Positions 1-8,770 of a stretch of 64,000 bases of DNA are shown here, one piece after another. Position 1 is the first letter of the stretch. Every line of letters starts with the position of its first letter. The notes under the pieces were generated by a model. The model was not told the DNA's origin, did no database searches, and saw nothing but the letters and a program-made list of their open reading frames with translations. Location of the stretch: NCBI GenBank assembly GCA_963837335.1, contig CAWINS010000063.1:1-64000 (forward strand), in the 5' to 3' direction. This DNA is from RYN-230 sp963837335 (GTDB lineage Bacteria; Actinomycetota; Actinomycetes; Streptosporangiales; Streptosporangiaceae). A program made the translations under genes and the position numbers.

Positions 1-50
1 TTCGGTCAAATCCGCCTCGACCCGGAAGTCGCAGGAGATCCCGATAATTG

Positions 51-80
51 TTGACAGTTCACAGTCGCCAGTCTTAGGTT
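51..80 (+). promoter_or_regulatory. Probable sigma-70-type promoter of the first operon
   Basis: A perfect -35 hexamer TTGACA (51-56) is followed after 18 nt by TAGGTT (75-80), which fits the TANNNT actinobacterial -10 consensus. Transcription would begin near 87, about 48 nt before the chosen aldolase start. Seen by eye only. Confidence 0.5.
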
Positions 81-134
81 CAACGCATCGATGTGGATGC
101 CTCGCCTAGACCTGAGCCGGAGGTCATCTCGGTT

Positions 135-894
135 ATGCGGAACCTGCGAGACGAGCTTGACCGGCGGCCGTTGTGGGGGGCATTCATCAGCTCCAACAGC
201 GCGCTTGCCGCCGAGTTCATGGCCCAGCTCGACTGGCTGGTGGTCAACCTGCAGCACGCGCCCACGGGGGGATCGGAGCAGCTCGCCGCGATGCTGCGGG
301 CGACCGGCAGCACGCCGACCCTGGTGCGCATCCCCTGGAAAACCGATTACGGAACGGCCATGGCCGCCCTGGACGCGGGCGCGCGGGCCTCATCGTGCCG
401 ATGCTCGACACACCCGATGAAGCTGCGCAGATAGTGGGTGCCTGCCGGTACCCGCAGCCGGCTACCGCAGCTTCGGGCCCTGGCGAGCCGCGCTGCAGAT
501 TCCCGGCTACACAACCGACGATGGCGACCGGCGCGTGTTGTGCCTGGTGCAGATCGAGACCCGGGCGGCGATCGACAACCTGGACGCTATCGTGGCGGTG
601 CCCGGAGTTGACGGGGCCTACATCGGCCCTGCGGATCTCTCCCTGTCGAATGGCGGCGGACTCAGCTGGCGCGCCGACAACGCCGTCTTGCATGGGCTGT
701 CTGAGCGCGTGCTCGAGTCGTGCCACCGCGCCGGAAAGCTCGCGATCGCGCACACCGCTGATCCCGGTGACGCCCTGCACTGGGGCGGGCTGGGCTTCGA
801 CATGGTCACGGCGACCAGCGACACGAGGCTGATTTCCGCGTCCGCGGCCAGCGCAGTGGAAAAGCTGCGCGCGGGGAATGGCGGGGCAGGATGA
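135..894 (+). CDS. HpcH/HpaI family aldolase/citrate lyase-like protein (frameshifted)
   Basis: Class II pyruvate aldolase family: metal-dependent retro-aldol cleavage of 2-oxo-3-deoxy or 4-hydroxy-2-oxo acids to pyruvate (or an oxoacid) plus an aldehyde, in the cytoplasm. The C-terminal half carries the family's IET segment (LVQIETRAAIDNLD) followed by GVDGAYIGPADLS. The coding sequence runs through three frames, with single-base shifts near 380 and 450; joined, it gives about 250 residues, the usual family length. ATG 135 is preferred over GTG 93 because a GGAGG lies 11 nt upstream. The stop overlaps the next ATG (ATGA at 891-894), so the genes are coupled. The exact substrate cannot be told. 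Confidence 0.75.
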
Positions 895-1932
895 GCGCCG
901 CGGCCGTGAACACGGAGGCGGTGTACCCGACGCTCGGCGAAGCCCGCATGCTGGCCGCGGAATTGCTCCAGTCAGCGGGGACCCCGGTGACTGCGGCGCA
1001 GGCCATCGCACATTCGCTCGTGCTAGCCGAGCAGCTCGGACACGCGTCGCATGGCCTGATCCGCGTCACCGAGTACCTCGACGCCGTCGCTGATGGCCAG
1101 GTCCGGCCAGGCTGAGAGTCCGGTCGTCTCCTCACGCGCCGGCTCCACCGCCATCGTGGATGGCCGCTGGGGATGGGGACACCTCGCGGCCGAGCTTGGC
1201 GCCCGCACGGCGACCGAGATCGCCCGCGACACCGGCGTGGGCCTGGTCGCGGTGCGCAACTGCAACCACAGCGGCCGGCTGGGCGAGTGGGTCGAGTACA
1301 TAGCCAGGAACGGACTGGTCGGTGCGGGCTTCCTCAGCTGCGGCCCGGCCGTTGCCCCGCTGGGCGGGGTGGAGCGCGTACTGGGCACGAACCCGCTGGC
1401 GGTCGCCATCCCGACCGGCGACGAGGAGCGCCCGGTAGTCCTGGATTTCGCCACTGCGGGAGTGGCCGAGGGCAAGATACGCGTGGCCGCCCAGGCCGGC
1501 TGTCCGGCCCCCGCCGGGGTCCTGCAGACGGCTGACGGGCAGGCGACGACCGATCCTCGCGAGTTCTACGCGGGCGGCTCGATCCTGCCCTTCGGTGCCC
1601 ACAAGGGATACGGGCTCAGTGTCGTCATCCAGCTGCTTGGCGAGGCACTGTCCGGGGGAGGCCGCCCGGATGATCCCCGGTCTGCGGCCGCCAACGGCCT
1701 GGTGCTGCTGGCCTTCTCGCCGGCCGGGCTGCGGGAGCCCGCTGACTTCACCGCCCGCGTGGACGAGTGCCGTGACCGGATCCTGGCCAGCAGGCCAGCC
1801 GATCCCGGCGCACCAGTGCTGATGCCGGGCGATGTCGAGGCCCGGCACGCCGCGGCGCAGCCGCCGGGGCAACTCCGCGTGTCAGCCAGGCTGTGGGCTG
1901 ATCTACGGCACAGAGGGAAAGGCGGGTCATGA
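891..1932 (+). CDS. Ldh2/malate dehydrogenase-family NAD(P)-dependent oxidoreductase (frameshifted)
   Basis: Member of the type 2 malate/L-lactate/ureidoglycolate/diketogulonate dehydrogenase family, which oxidises 2-hydroxy acids or reduces 2-oxo acids with NAD(P). The N-terminal helix with GHASHGLIR, the central NCNHSGRLGEW, GTNPLAVAIPT, VLDFATA and the late PFGAHKGYGLSV motif are all typical. One frameshift near 1105-1112 separates residues 1-74 from the rest, and a drop in similarity after the late motif may hide another indel. It starts inside the aldolase stop (ATGA) and its own stop overlaps the next ATG (1929-1932). Expected partner: an oxoacid made or used by the neighbouring aldolase. 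Confidence 0.75.
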
Positions 1933-2926
1933 CCAGTCCGGTAATCGCGGTGGCCGACGGTGCCTTCGCCGGGCGGCACACGATCGAGCGGGAATTCGGC
2001 GGGCGGGCCGCGATCCGCTGGGCGGACCTATCCAGTGCTGCCGCGGCCCGGCAGTCCACGGCGGGCGCCGATGCCGTGGTGGTCACCCTGCAGCGGCTGT
2101 CGGCAGAGATCATCGCTGCCTTCGGCCCGTCCGTCCGGGTCATCGGCCGGGGCGGCGTCGGGCTGGACACGATCGACCTGGCCGCTGCGGCCAGCCGCGG
2201 CATAGCTGTTGTTAATCAACCTGCCTACGGTGCGCAGGAGGTTGCCTCTCACGCCCTGGCCCTGTTGCTGGCTGTTCAGCGCCAGCTGCCGGCCGCCGAC
2301 CGGTACGTGAGGTCCGGGTGGGCGGCCCGGCTGCCCTGGACGGGATCCAGCCGCTGGACGAGGCCACCGTCGGCGTCCTCGGCTGCGGGCGGATCGGGAA
2401 CGCTTTCGTGGAACGAGTGCGGCCCCTGGTGCGCCAGGTCCTGATCTACGATGCCGCGCCGGTGCCGGTCCCGGCCGGCGCTGAGCGGGCGGCCGACCTT
2501 GACGACCTGCTCGCCCGCAGCGCGGTGCTGAGCCTGCACCTGCCGCTGTCCGACTCGACGCGCGGCCTGATCGGTGCCCGCGAGCTGGGCTTCCTGCCGT
2601 CCGGCGCCGTGGTGGTCAACGTCTCACGTGGCGGCATCATCGACGAGTTGGCGCTGGCGGACGCGCTGCACAGCGGACACGTCATAGGGGCGGGCCTGGA
2701 CGTCTTCGCTGAGGAACCGCTGCCGTCAACTTCTCCGCTTCTCAGCACGCCGAACACGGTGCTGACACCGCACTGCGCTTCTGCCTCGGACCGGGCCGCC
2801 CGCCGCCTGTCCCACTGGACGATCGGCGACGTCATCCAGTACCTGGACCAGGGCTCGGTAGAACACGGCGTGATCGTCGTCGCGGCGCCAGACGGCCTCG
2901 CTCTGCCGGGCGCGCGCCAAGATTGA
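1929..2926 (+). CDS. D-isomer-specific 2-hydroxyacid dehydrogenase (frameshifted)
   Basis: NAD-dependent 2-hydroxyacid dehydrogenase of the phosphoglycerate dehydrogenase/CtBP family. Visible: GRGGVGLDTIDL in the catalytic domain, the Rossmann loop GVLGCGRIGNAF, LHLPLSDSTRGLI, VVVNVSRGGIID with the substrate-binding Arg, a Glu in DVFAEEPLP, and the catalytic His in VLTPHCAS. A single frameshift lies within about 2318-2345, between the catalytic domain and the Rossmann domain. Joined length is about 330 residues, normal for the family. Coupled to the upstream gene by ATGA; the next gene starts 16 nt downstream. Probably interconverts a 2-oxo acid and its D-hydroxy acid within this pathway. Confidence 0.8.
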
Positions 2927-2942
2927 AGGGAGCCTGCTCCAG

Positions 2943-4051
2943 GTGGAAGAGATTTTCGTCCCGGCCCTGGGCATGGCCATGTCGGAGGCTGTCCTCCTGG
3001 CGTGGCTCAAGGAGCCAGGCGATGCGGTCGAAGCGGGGGAGGTGATCGCTGAGGTCGAGACCGATAAGTCGGTGCTCGAGATCTCGGCTTCCACGGCCGG
3101 CCGCCTGGGGGCGCATCGCGTTGCGGCTGGCGGGTCGGTCGCAGTCGGCGCCACGGTGACGGTGGTGCTCGCAGACGGCGAGAGCGAGCCGGCGCCTTCC
3201 GAGCCGTCCGCAGCGGCCGTGACCGCCGCAGCGGCCGGGACCGCCACGGCCGCCGCACCGGTCACAGCCGCTGCTTCGCCTCCGGCCGCAACCGCGGGCG
3301 ACGGCCCGTCCCGTCACCGGTCGCCCGGGCGCACGCCCCACCGGGCGAGCCCGCGCCAGCGCCGTCTGGCGGCCCTGCCGGAGCAGACCGCGCCCCCGGC
3401 CGCGGCCGGATCTTCCCGGCCGGCCCGCAGGGTAGTTCCTGGCGCGCGCCGATCGCCCGCCAGGTTTCCCGATCCTGGTCTGAGATCCCGCATTTCGCGG
3501 TCGCCCGCGAAATCGCTGCCGACGGCGTGACCGACCGGCTCGCTGGCGAGATGCCTGCCGGCGGGGTCCGGGTGACGGTCACGGATCTGCTCGTCCGGGC
3601 GCTTGGGCGAAGTCTGGCCCGATACGGGTCGTCCGACGTCGGCCTGGCCGTAGCGACGCGCCACGGCGTGCTGCTACCGGTGCTGCCCGACGTCGCCGGC
3701 CGGAAGCTCTCCGAGATCGCCGCATTGCGGCATAGCGCCGCGGAGCGAGCACGCAACCGCCGGTCCACGGAGGAGGACGGCCGCACCCCGCTGGTGACCC
3801 TCTCCAATCTGGGCACGCATGGCGTGGAGTGGTTCACCGGGATCATCCCGCTGGGCCAGCGTGGCCTGCTGACGACCGGGACCCTGGCGCAGCGCCCCGT
3901 CGTCAAGGAGGGCAGGCTCAGCGTGGCCTGGCGGCTCACCGCGATCCTCAACGTCAACCACCGCGTGTGGGACGGCCTGGACGCGGCAGAACTCCTGTCC
4001 GAGTTCGACGACCGGATCTCAGCCTACGGCAGGTACGACGATGACGACTGA
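2943..4051 (+). CDS. 2-oxoacid dehydrogenase E2 (lipoyl acyltransferase), orphan (frameshifted)
   Basis: Dihydrolipoamide acyltransferase. An N-terminal lipoyl domain (about residues 1-75) holds the lipoylated lysine in EVETDKSVLEI. An Ala/Pro/Thr-rich linker follows, then a peripheral subunit-binding segment (ASPRQRRLAAL). The catalytic domain shows APIARQVSRSW, IPHFAVAREI and, near the C-terminus, NHRVWDGLDAA, which matches the HxxxDG active-site motif. One frameshift near 3430-3450 separates the linker from the catalytic domain. The start is GTG, with GGGAG upstream. No E1 or E3 gene lies in the window, which is odd because E2 genes usually sit beside E1. The 3' end overlaps the SDR gene by 11 nt. 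The acyl substrate is unknown. Confidence 0.8.
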
Positions 4052-4874
4052 AACCACTTTGCGCCTGGACGGCCGGACCGCGATCATCACCGGGGCGGCC
4101 GGACTGATCGGCTCAGCGCTGTCCGCAGGCTTCGCGGCTAACGGCGCGCACGTGGTCATGGTGGACCGCGATGGTGACGGCCTGGCCCGGCTGGCAGCTG
4201 AGCTCGGCGGGTCCGTAACCTGCGTGGAATGCGACGTCACCGACCTCAGCGCCATCGATGAGATGGCCCGTGATGTCATCCGGCGATTCGGCGCGATTGA
4301 CGTCCTGGTCAATAACGCCGGCGGCAACCGGCGGGTCCTGCCGCACGAGGTGACACTGGTCAACTGGAGGTATGTCACCGACCTCAACCTCATGTCTTGC
4401 TTCTTCGTGAGCCAGCGGATCGGGCAGCAGATGATTGCCCAGCGTCGTGGCAGCATCGTCAACATCAGCTCGACTTGTGGGTGCTCGGCCATGGGCCGGG
4501 GCAACATCGTCTTCAGCGCCGCCAAGGCCGGCATCAACCACCTGACCCGCGAGCTGGCCCTGGAATGGGGCGCGAGTGGTATCCGGGTCAACGCCATCGC
4601 GCCCTCGCAGGTGGACTCTGCGGGGATGCGCCAGTGGATGGGCGAGGCCGGCGCCGACGGGCGGCTGATGGGTGACACCCTGCTGGGCGGCGTGCCGCTC
4701 GGCCGCCTGGTCCGCGCGGACGACATCGTCGGCCCGGCCCTGTTCCTGGCATCGGACGCTTCCCGCATGGTCACCGGAACCGTGATACCGGTCGATGGCG
4801 GCAATCTCAGCGCCAACCTTTCCGGAACAGTCGGCCGCCCTGTCACAGCGGCGTCCGACAAGCCAGCGAAGTAG
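4041..4874 (+). CDS. SDR-family oxidoreductase with catalytic Tyr replaced by Phe
   Basis: Classical short-chain dehydrogenase, 277 residues. It has the nucleotide loop TGAAGLIGSAL, the structural NNAGG and a catalytic-region Ser in VNISSTCG. At the YxxxK position it reads VFSAAKAG, so Phe replaces the proton-donor Tyr (codon TTC, in an unbroken reading frame). The C-terminal IPVDGG motif is typical of dehydrogenases that act on sugar acids or gluconate. The missing Tyr implies either a non-redox or altered catalytic role, or an inactive enzyme. The start overlaps the E2 3' end by 11 nt. The fold is clear; the reaction is not. Confidence 0.8.
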   Translation: MTTETTLRLDGRTAIITGAAGLIGSALSAGFAANGAHVVMVDRDGDGLARLAAELGGSVTCVECDVTDLSAIDEMARDVIRRFGAIDVLVNNAGGNRRVLPHEVTLVNWRYVTDLNLMSCFFVSQRIGQQMIAQRRGSIVNISSTCGCSAMGRGNIVFSAAKAGINHLTRELALEWGASGIRVNAIAPSQVDSAGMRQWMGEAGADGRLMGDTLLGGVPLGRLVRADDIVGPALFLASDASRMVTGTVIPVDGGNLSANLSGTVGRPVTAASDKPAK

Positions 4875-4924
4875 CTGCAGAACGTCATCTGGCCTACAGC
4901 AGCCCCGAAGGTGAGGGATCGGAT

Positions 4925-5740
4925 GTGAAGACCGCTGATGAGCTATGGCAGGAGATCGACAGGTATGCAGTCCGTCCCGGCACCGTCGTACTGTGGTGGC
5001 TGTACCAGGCAGGTGTGGTGTGCAAGACACCGGCCGGGGTGGTGGCGGTCATCGATCCCTACCTCTCAGACGCCGTGACCAGGTCCTATGGCTCGAGGCG
5101 TAACGTCCCGCCGCCCCTGGACCCCGGTCAGGTGCGGGCCGACGCACTGCTCGCCAGCCACAGCCACGAGGATCACCTCGATCCCGACTCGATCACGGCG
5201 TTCATGAGTTATGAGAAGGCGCGCTTCATCGGCCCGCCGATGGCTGCGGACAAGGTGCTAGCCACCTGCGTCCCGGCGGATCGGTCAACGGCGGTGCGGC
5301 GAGGGGATGTCATCCAGATCCGCGACCTCACCGTGCGCGCGGTGCATGCCCGTCACCTATTCGCTCCCGAGCCGACGCCAGATGCCGTTGGCTACGTGCT
5401 GGAATGCGGCGACGTCAGCGTGCACCATAGCGGGGACACTGAATATGACAGCGAGATCATCAGCGACACCCGCAACGTGAGCGCCTCCCTGATCTGCATC
5501 AATGGCACTGCCGGCAATATGAACGCGTACGAGGCTGCACTGCTCGCATGGCAGCAGCGCACCCGCCTGGCCATTCCGTTCCACTACGGCCTGTGGCAGG
5601 ACGCCGACTACGGTGCCGAGGCGACACTTGATCCGCAGCTCTTCGTCAACACCTACCACCGTCTTCACCCGTCCGGCGCGACCCTGGTGCTCCAGCCGGC
5701 GGAACCGGTGGTCGTAGGCCACGGTGGCCTGGCTGACTAG
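4925..5740 (+). CDS. MBL-fold metal-dependent hydrolase, UlaG-like
   Basis: Metallo-beta-lactamase-fold protein, 271 residues, most like the UlaG (L-ascorbate-6-phosphate lactonase) group. The metal-binding motif is SHSHEDHLDP, with further ligands in HHSGDTEYD and the C-terminal PFHYGLW. UlaG relatives open lactones of sugar acids, which fits an operon holding an aldolase and hydroxyacid dehydrogenases. The GTG start at 4925 follows GGTGAGGG; the gap from the SDR stop is 50 nt, so co-transcription is likely. It is probably the last gene of the operon. Confidence 0.7.
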   Translation: MKTADELWQEIDRYAVRPGTVVLWWLYQAGVVCKTPAGVVAVIDPYLSDAVTRSYGSRRNVPPPLDPGQVRADALLASHSHEDHLDPDSITAFMSYEKARFIGPPMAADKVLATCVPADRSTAVRRGDVIQIRDLTVRAVHARHLFAPEPTPDAVGYVLECGDVSVHHSGDTEYDSEIISDTRNVSASLICINGTAGNMNAYEAALLAWQQRTRLAIPFHYGLWQDADYGAEATLDPQLFVNTYHRLHPSGATLVLQPAEPVVVGHGGLAD

Positions 5741-5872
5741 CCCCATCCTCGGCAACCGGACCACCGGGACCTGCCTCCGGCCGTCCCGGTAAGGCTGGCC
5801 GAGCCACGGCGCCCCTGCAGACGGCAGCGCAGCTCATTGTCTGGCTGGTCATTCGCGATATAGCTTGGTTTT

Positions 5873-6295
5873 ATGGACGAGCGGGCGCACGAGGACGTCG
5901 CTGCAGCGGCAGCCGTGCATACCGAACTTGGCCGAGCGTACGACGGGGCCGTGGCCGAGGGGCTGGTCGAGAGGATCAGCTCGGAGATCGACAAGCAAGT
6001 AGACGCCAGGCTGGCCGAGCACGGCATCCAGTCCAGCCGGGCCGCATGGGCGAACGTCGCCATGGGCCTGGGCTCGGTCGGGCTGGGCATCGGCGCCACC
6101 GCCGTGACACTGCATGCCTACTCGGTCAGCGGAGTCGCACCCAAGGCATCCATCAATCTGGGGCCGCTGCATGGATCGGTGATGACGACTACCAACTCGG
6201 TGAGCACCGGCCAGTTGGTCCTGGTGGCGCTGATCTGGGCCGTCATTGCGGTCATCAACGTTGTCTACGCTCGCCGCCAGCCACGTCGGCCCTGA
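5873..6295 (+). CDS. Hypothetical small membrane protein
   Basis: 140 residues, not recognised. The N-terminal 55 residues are charged and helical (acidic N-terminus, then a segment around ISSEIDKQVDARLAEHG). Two hydrophobic stretches follow, at about residues 58-82 and 114-133, separated by a polar Thr/Ser-rich loop, and the protein ends in a basic tail (YARRQPRRP). This fits a two-pass membrane protein with both ends in the cytoplasm. It stands alone, 130 nt after the lactonase-like gene. Confidence 0.5.
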   Translation: MDERAHEDVAAAAAVHTELGRAYDGAVAEGLVERISSEIDKQVDARLAEHGIQSSRAAWANVAMGLGSVGLGIGATAVTLHAYSVSGVAPKASINLGPLHGSVMTTTNSVSTGQLVLVALIWAVIAVINVVYARRQPRRP

Positions 6296-6419
6296 CCGCG
6301 GCCAGTACTGGTCAGACCAAGAGCAAGCGCGGAACAGCAGCAGGCTCCGCCGACCTGATGGAAGGTCGGGACCGGTGGGTAGGCGACCGGAAGTAGGTCT
6401 GGCGCGGTGCGGCCTCCGG

Positions 6420-6809
6420 TCAGGGGTGCCGGCCCGCAAGAACGCAGAACTCGTTCCCCTCTGGGTCGGCAAGTACTACCCAGCTCTCATCGCCGGTCTG
6501 GCCGACGTCGGCGTGCCGGGCACCTAGGCCGAGCAGGCGACGGACCTCTTCGTCCTGCTCCCTGTCGGTTGGGCTGACATCGAGGTGGAGCCGGTTCTTG
6601 ACGGTCTTGCCCTCGGGCACGTGCGCGAATGTCAACGTCGGCGGCACCGGGCCAGGGTGGTTCTTGCCTTCGGGCACCATGGGGGAGCCAATGGTGACAG
6701 TTCCGTCGTCTTCGCCTTGTACCTCGTAGTCAAGGACCGAGCACCAGAACCGGGCGAGACCGCCAGGATCGGCACAGTCGATCGCAAGCTCGGTGAACTT
6801 ACTGGTCAT
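6420..6809 (-). CDS. VOC-family (glyoxalase/bleomycin resistance-like) protein
   Basis: 129 residues, a single vicinal-oxygen-chelate unit made of two beta-alpha-beta-beta-beta halves. N-terminal ELAIDCADPGGLARFWCSVL and C-terminal VLADPEGNEFCVL are typical; a His in RLHLDVSP and a late Glu could be metal ligands. Members include lyases, dioxygenases and drug-binding proteins, so the substrate cannot be assigned. Start ATG 6809, with AGGTCC upstream on the minus strand. It stands alone. Confidence 0.75.
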   Translation of the reverse strand: MTSKFTELAIDCADPGGLARFWCSVLDYEVQGEDDGTVTIGSPMVPEGKNHPGPVPPTLTFAHVPEGKTVKNRLHLDVSPTDREQDEEVRRLLGLGARHADVGQTGDESWVVLADPEGNEFCVLAGRHP

Positions 6810-7032
6810 GTCAGGACCTCCCAGTCAAGGAGCGAATCCGCCGAAGGCCACACGCTAATCGCAGGGTCTGGCGGCGAGGCAAGCCGCGTGGTGTGCGTTC
6901 GTCGAGGGCCTGGTGGAGTCGCAGAGTGCCGTATGTGTGGCGGAACAGGTCGTCGCCGGCGAACGCGTCAGCGGGAGATGGCCATCTCACAGTGTGCCAA
7001 AATGACCGGCGGGGACCTAGGAGCCGGAGCAC

Positions 7033-7681
7033 ATGGTGAGCGAATCGACAGAGTTCATCATCGGAAGCAGCGTCTCCTGCAGCGATGGCCCCTGCGGGGA
7101 GCTGACTCGCGTGGTTGTTGATCCGGCCGCCGCACGGTGACCCATCTCGTGGTCGGGCAGGCGCACGGGGGTGGAACAAGTCGTCTCGTGCCAGTCAAGC
7201 TGGCTGGAGCGGGGACGGCAGCGATCCATCTACGGTGCACCATGTCCCAGTTCGAAGGCCTGCAGGAGGCTGAAGAGACGCAGATCGTGCCGGGGGCCCT
7301 TGGTGAGCTGGGCAACGGGCCAGACCACAAGCTATCTGCGCCCTATTACGGGCGGGGGGGCATGGGATTGGCCATGGCGGTTGGCACGGGCCTGGGCACG
7401 GGCACAGCTCCCCGGCGCATCACCTCTGATCGCATCCCCGCAGGCAAAGTGGAAATCCGCCGCGGAGAGCATGTGCATGCCACGGACGGCCTCATCGGGA
7501 AGGTTCGGGTCTGGCCGTTCTTACCCGCGGGCATCATGTGACTCACATACTGCTCGACGAGGGTCACCTCTGGGGCAAGCGGCGGGTAGCCATCCCGATC
7601 GGCGCGGTGGCCAGCTTCAGCGACGGTGTCCGGCTCAGTCTGACCAGGGACGAGGTGCGTGACCTGCCGGCATCGGTTTGA
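7033..7681 (+). CDS. PRC-barrel domain protein, two barrels (frameshifted twice)
   Basis: Rebuilt by joining three frames. Residues about 1-37 run from ATG 7033 (SESTEFIIGSSVSC, DGPCGELTRVVVDP), then after a shift near 7135 come VTHLVVGQAHG and RLVPVKLAG, and after a shift near 7508 come THILLDEGHLWGKR, VAIPIGAVASF and the stop at 7681. The two similar units (a ...VTHLVV half and a ...VTHILLDEGHLW half) are the paired PRC-barrel-like domains common in actinobacterial proteins, joined by a Gly-rich linker. GGAGC lies just upstream of the ATG. Role unknown; PRC barrels bind RNA or proteins. Both shifts are single-base. Confidence 0.6.
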
Positions 7682-7763
7682 GCCGGGTCTTCACCAGCGC
7701 GGTCAGCTGGCTGACGTTGCGCTTGGCCAGGCCGGCCAAGGACCGCTTGAGGTGTGACCACGG
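7671..7763 (-). mobile_element. IS630-family transposase C-terminal remnant
   Basis: Minus-strand translation gives about 30 residues beginning WSHLKRSLAGLAKRNVS and ending LTALVKTRLK. This matches the conserved C-terminal segment of IS630/DDE-superfamily transposases, downstream of the last catalytic Glu. Nothing else of the element is present and no inverted repeats are seen. It is a fossil of a past insertion next to the PRC-barrel gene. Confidence 0.5.
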
Positions 7764-7807
7764 CTCCGACCACCCCCCGCCGGGGAGCTGGTCTTGGTCG
7801 GCGAGAG

Positions 7808-8089
7808 ATGCCTGGTTCACCTAACTACTACTGGCTGGACGATGCGCAGGCGGCGGACTTCGCCCGACTGGTCGAGATCCACCGCAAGCCCGGGTATGAC
7901 CCGGCCGAGCTCCTCGTCGGCCCCGCCGCACCCAGTGCGGCCACGCGGCGTGCCGCAGCTGCGCTGGCCCGGGTGGTTCGCCAAGCACATGCAGTAAAGG
8001 AGCGCCGACCCTGGCGCCCAACGGCCCGGGTGACCCAACCAATCAGAATCGTTGTAGTAGACTCTAAGTTCAGAGCTCACTCAAAGTAG
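7808..8089 (+). pseudogene. Remnant of AlkP-superfamily phosphodiesterase/nucleotide pyrophosphatase
   Basis: An open frame begins SPNYYWLDDAQAADF and continues VEIHRKPGYDPAELL. That combination is characteristic of a segment late in alkaline-phosphatase-family phosphodiesterases (the YWLDD...HRKPGYDP block). Only about 40 residues are recognisable; the catalytic N-terminal metal-binding part is absent and the 3' part drifts into unrecognised sequence. It abuts the IS630 fossil, suggesting loss through an insertion event. Confidence 0.45.
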
Positions 8090-8097
8090 GAGTGGCC

Positions 8098-8187
8098 ATG
8101 ATCCTCGCTGCCGTCCGGATCAGAAGCGCAGCCGGTGCCCGGGCGCAGCACCACACAAGCGTCATGGTCGTCCCGGCCGTGAACTGA
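8098..8187 (+). other. Possible short leader ORF upstream of the SnoaL-like gene
   Basis: A 29-codon frame starts at ATG 8098, seven nt after a GTAGGAG sequence, and ends 28 nt before the SnoaL-like gene. The sequence just upstream (about 8045-8090) is unusually AT-rich for this window and could hold a promoter. No similarity is recognised, so the frame may be fortuitous. Confidence 0.2.
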
Positions 8188-8214
8188 GGTATCACCACCA
8201 GGAAAGGGGTCACG

Positions 8215-8673
8215 ATGCCCGCCACAACCGCCACCACCAGCCGGACCGCTCGCCTTCTCGCACTGATGAAGAAGGGCGACGACGCGTTCAACGCCCGCGA
8301 CTTCGCTGCGGTGGATGAGGTCCACCACCCGGACATGGTCGCGTACATCACCGGCCTGGCCGAGCCGGTCTACGGACGGGCAGCGCACGCTGCGGCGATG
8401 CAGCAGATGCTGCGGATGTTCCCGGACATGCACGTGTACAGCGACCCATACCCGATCCAGTTCGGCGTCGGCGACTGGATCACCGTCGTCACCAACGCGA
8501 CCGGGACCTTCACCGGGGAGATGACGCTGCCTGACGGCACCGTGATCGCCCCGACCGGGAAGGCGTTCGACGTCGAGTTCGGCCAGACCACCAAGTGGGA
8601 CGGCGACCAGCTCATCGTCATCTCCGCGTTCTGGGACGCCGCTCTCCAGCGGCAGCAGATCGGCCTCGCCTAG
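8215..8673 (+). CDS. SnoaL-like / ester cyclase family protein
   Basis: 152 residues with the NTF2-like alpha+beta fold of the SnoaL polyketide-cyclase/ester-cyclase family. Typical features are an early helix LMKKGDDAFNARDF, then HHPDMVAYITG, a central FPDMHVYSDPYPIQF, and the late strand VEFGQTTKWDGDQLI. The binding pocket is small, and many such proteins act as hydroxylases, cyclases or isomerases of small aromatics; no substrate can be named. The RBS AGGAAAGG precedes ATG 8215. It is followed 98 nt later by the aminotransferase gene. Confidence 0.7.
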   Translation: MPATTATTSRTARLLALMKKGDDAFNARDFAAVDEVHHPDMVAYITGLAEPVYGRAAHAAAMQQMLRMFPDMHVYSDPYPIQFGVGDWITVVTNATGTFTGEMTLPDGTVIAPTGKAFDVEFGQTTKWDGDQLIVISAFWDAALQRQQIGLA

Positions 8674-8770
8674 CCACGAGGCCAGGCGCCCCTTCCGGCG
8701 GCGAGAATCGGTTAGTGTCCTGTCGCTCGCGCCATGCCCGCGCTCTGTCCCGCGCGAGACACTTGCAGTC

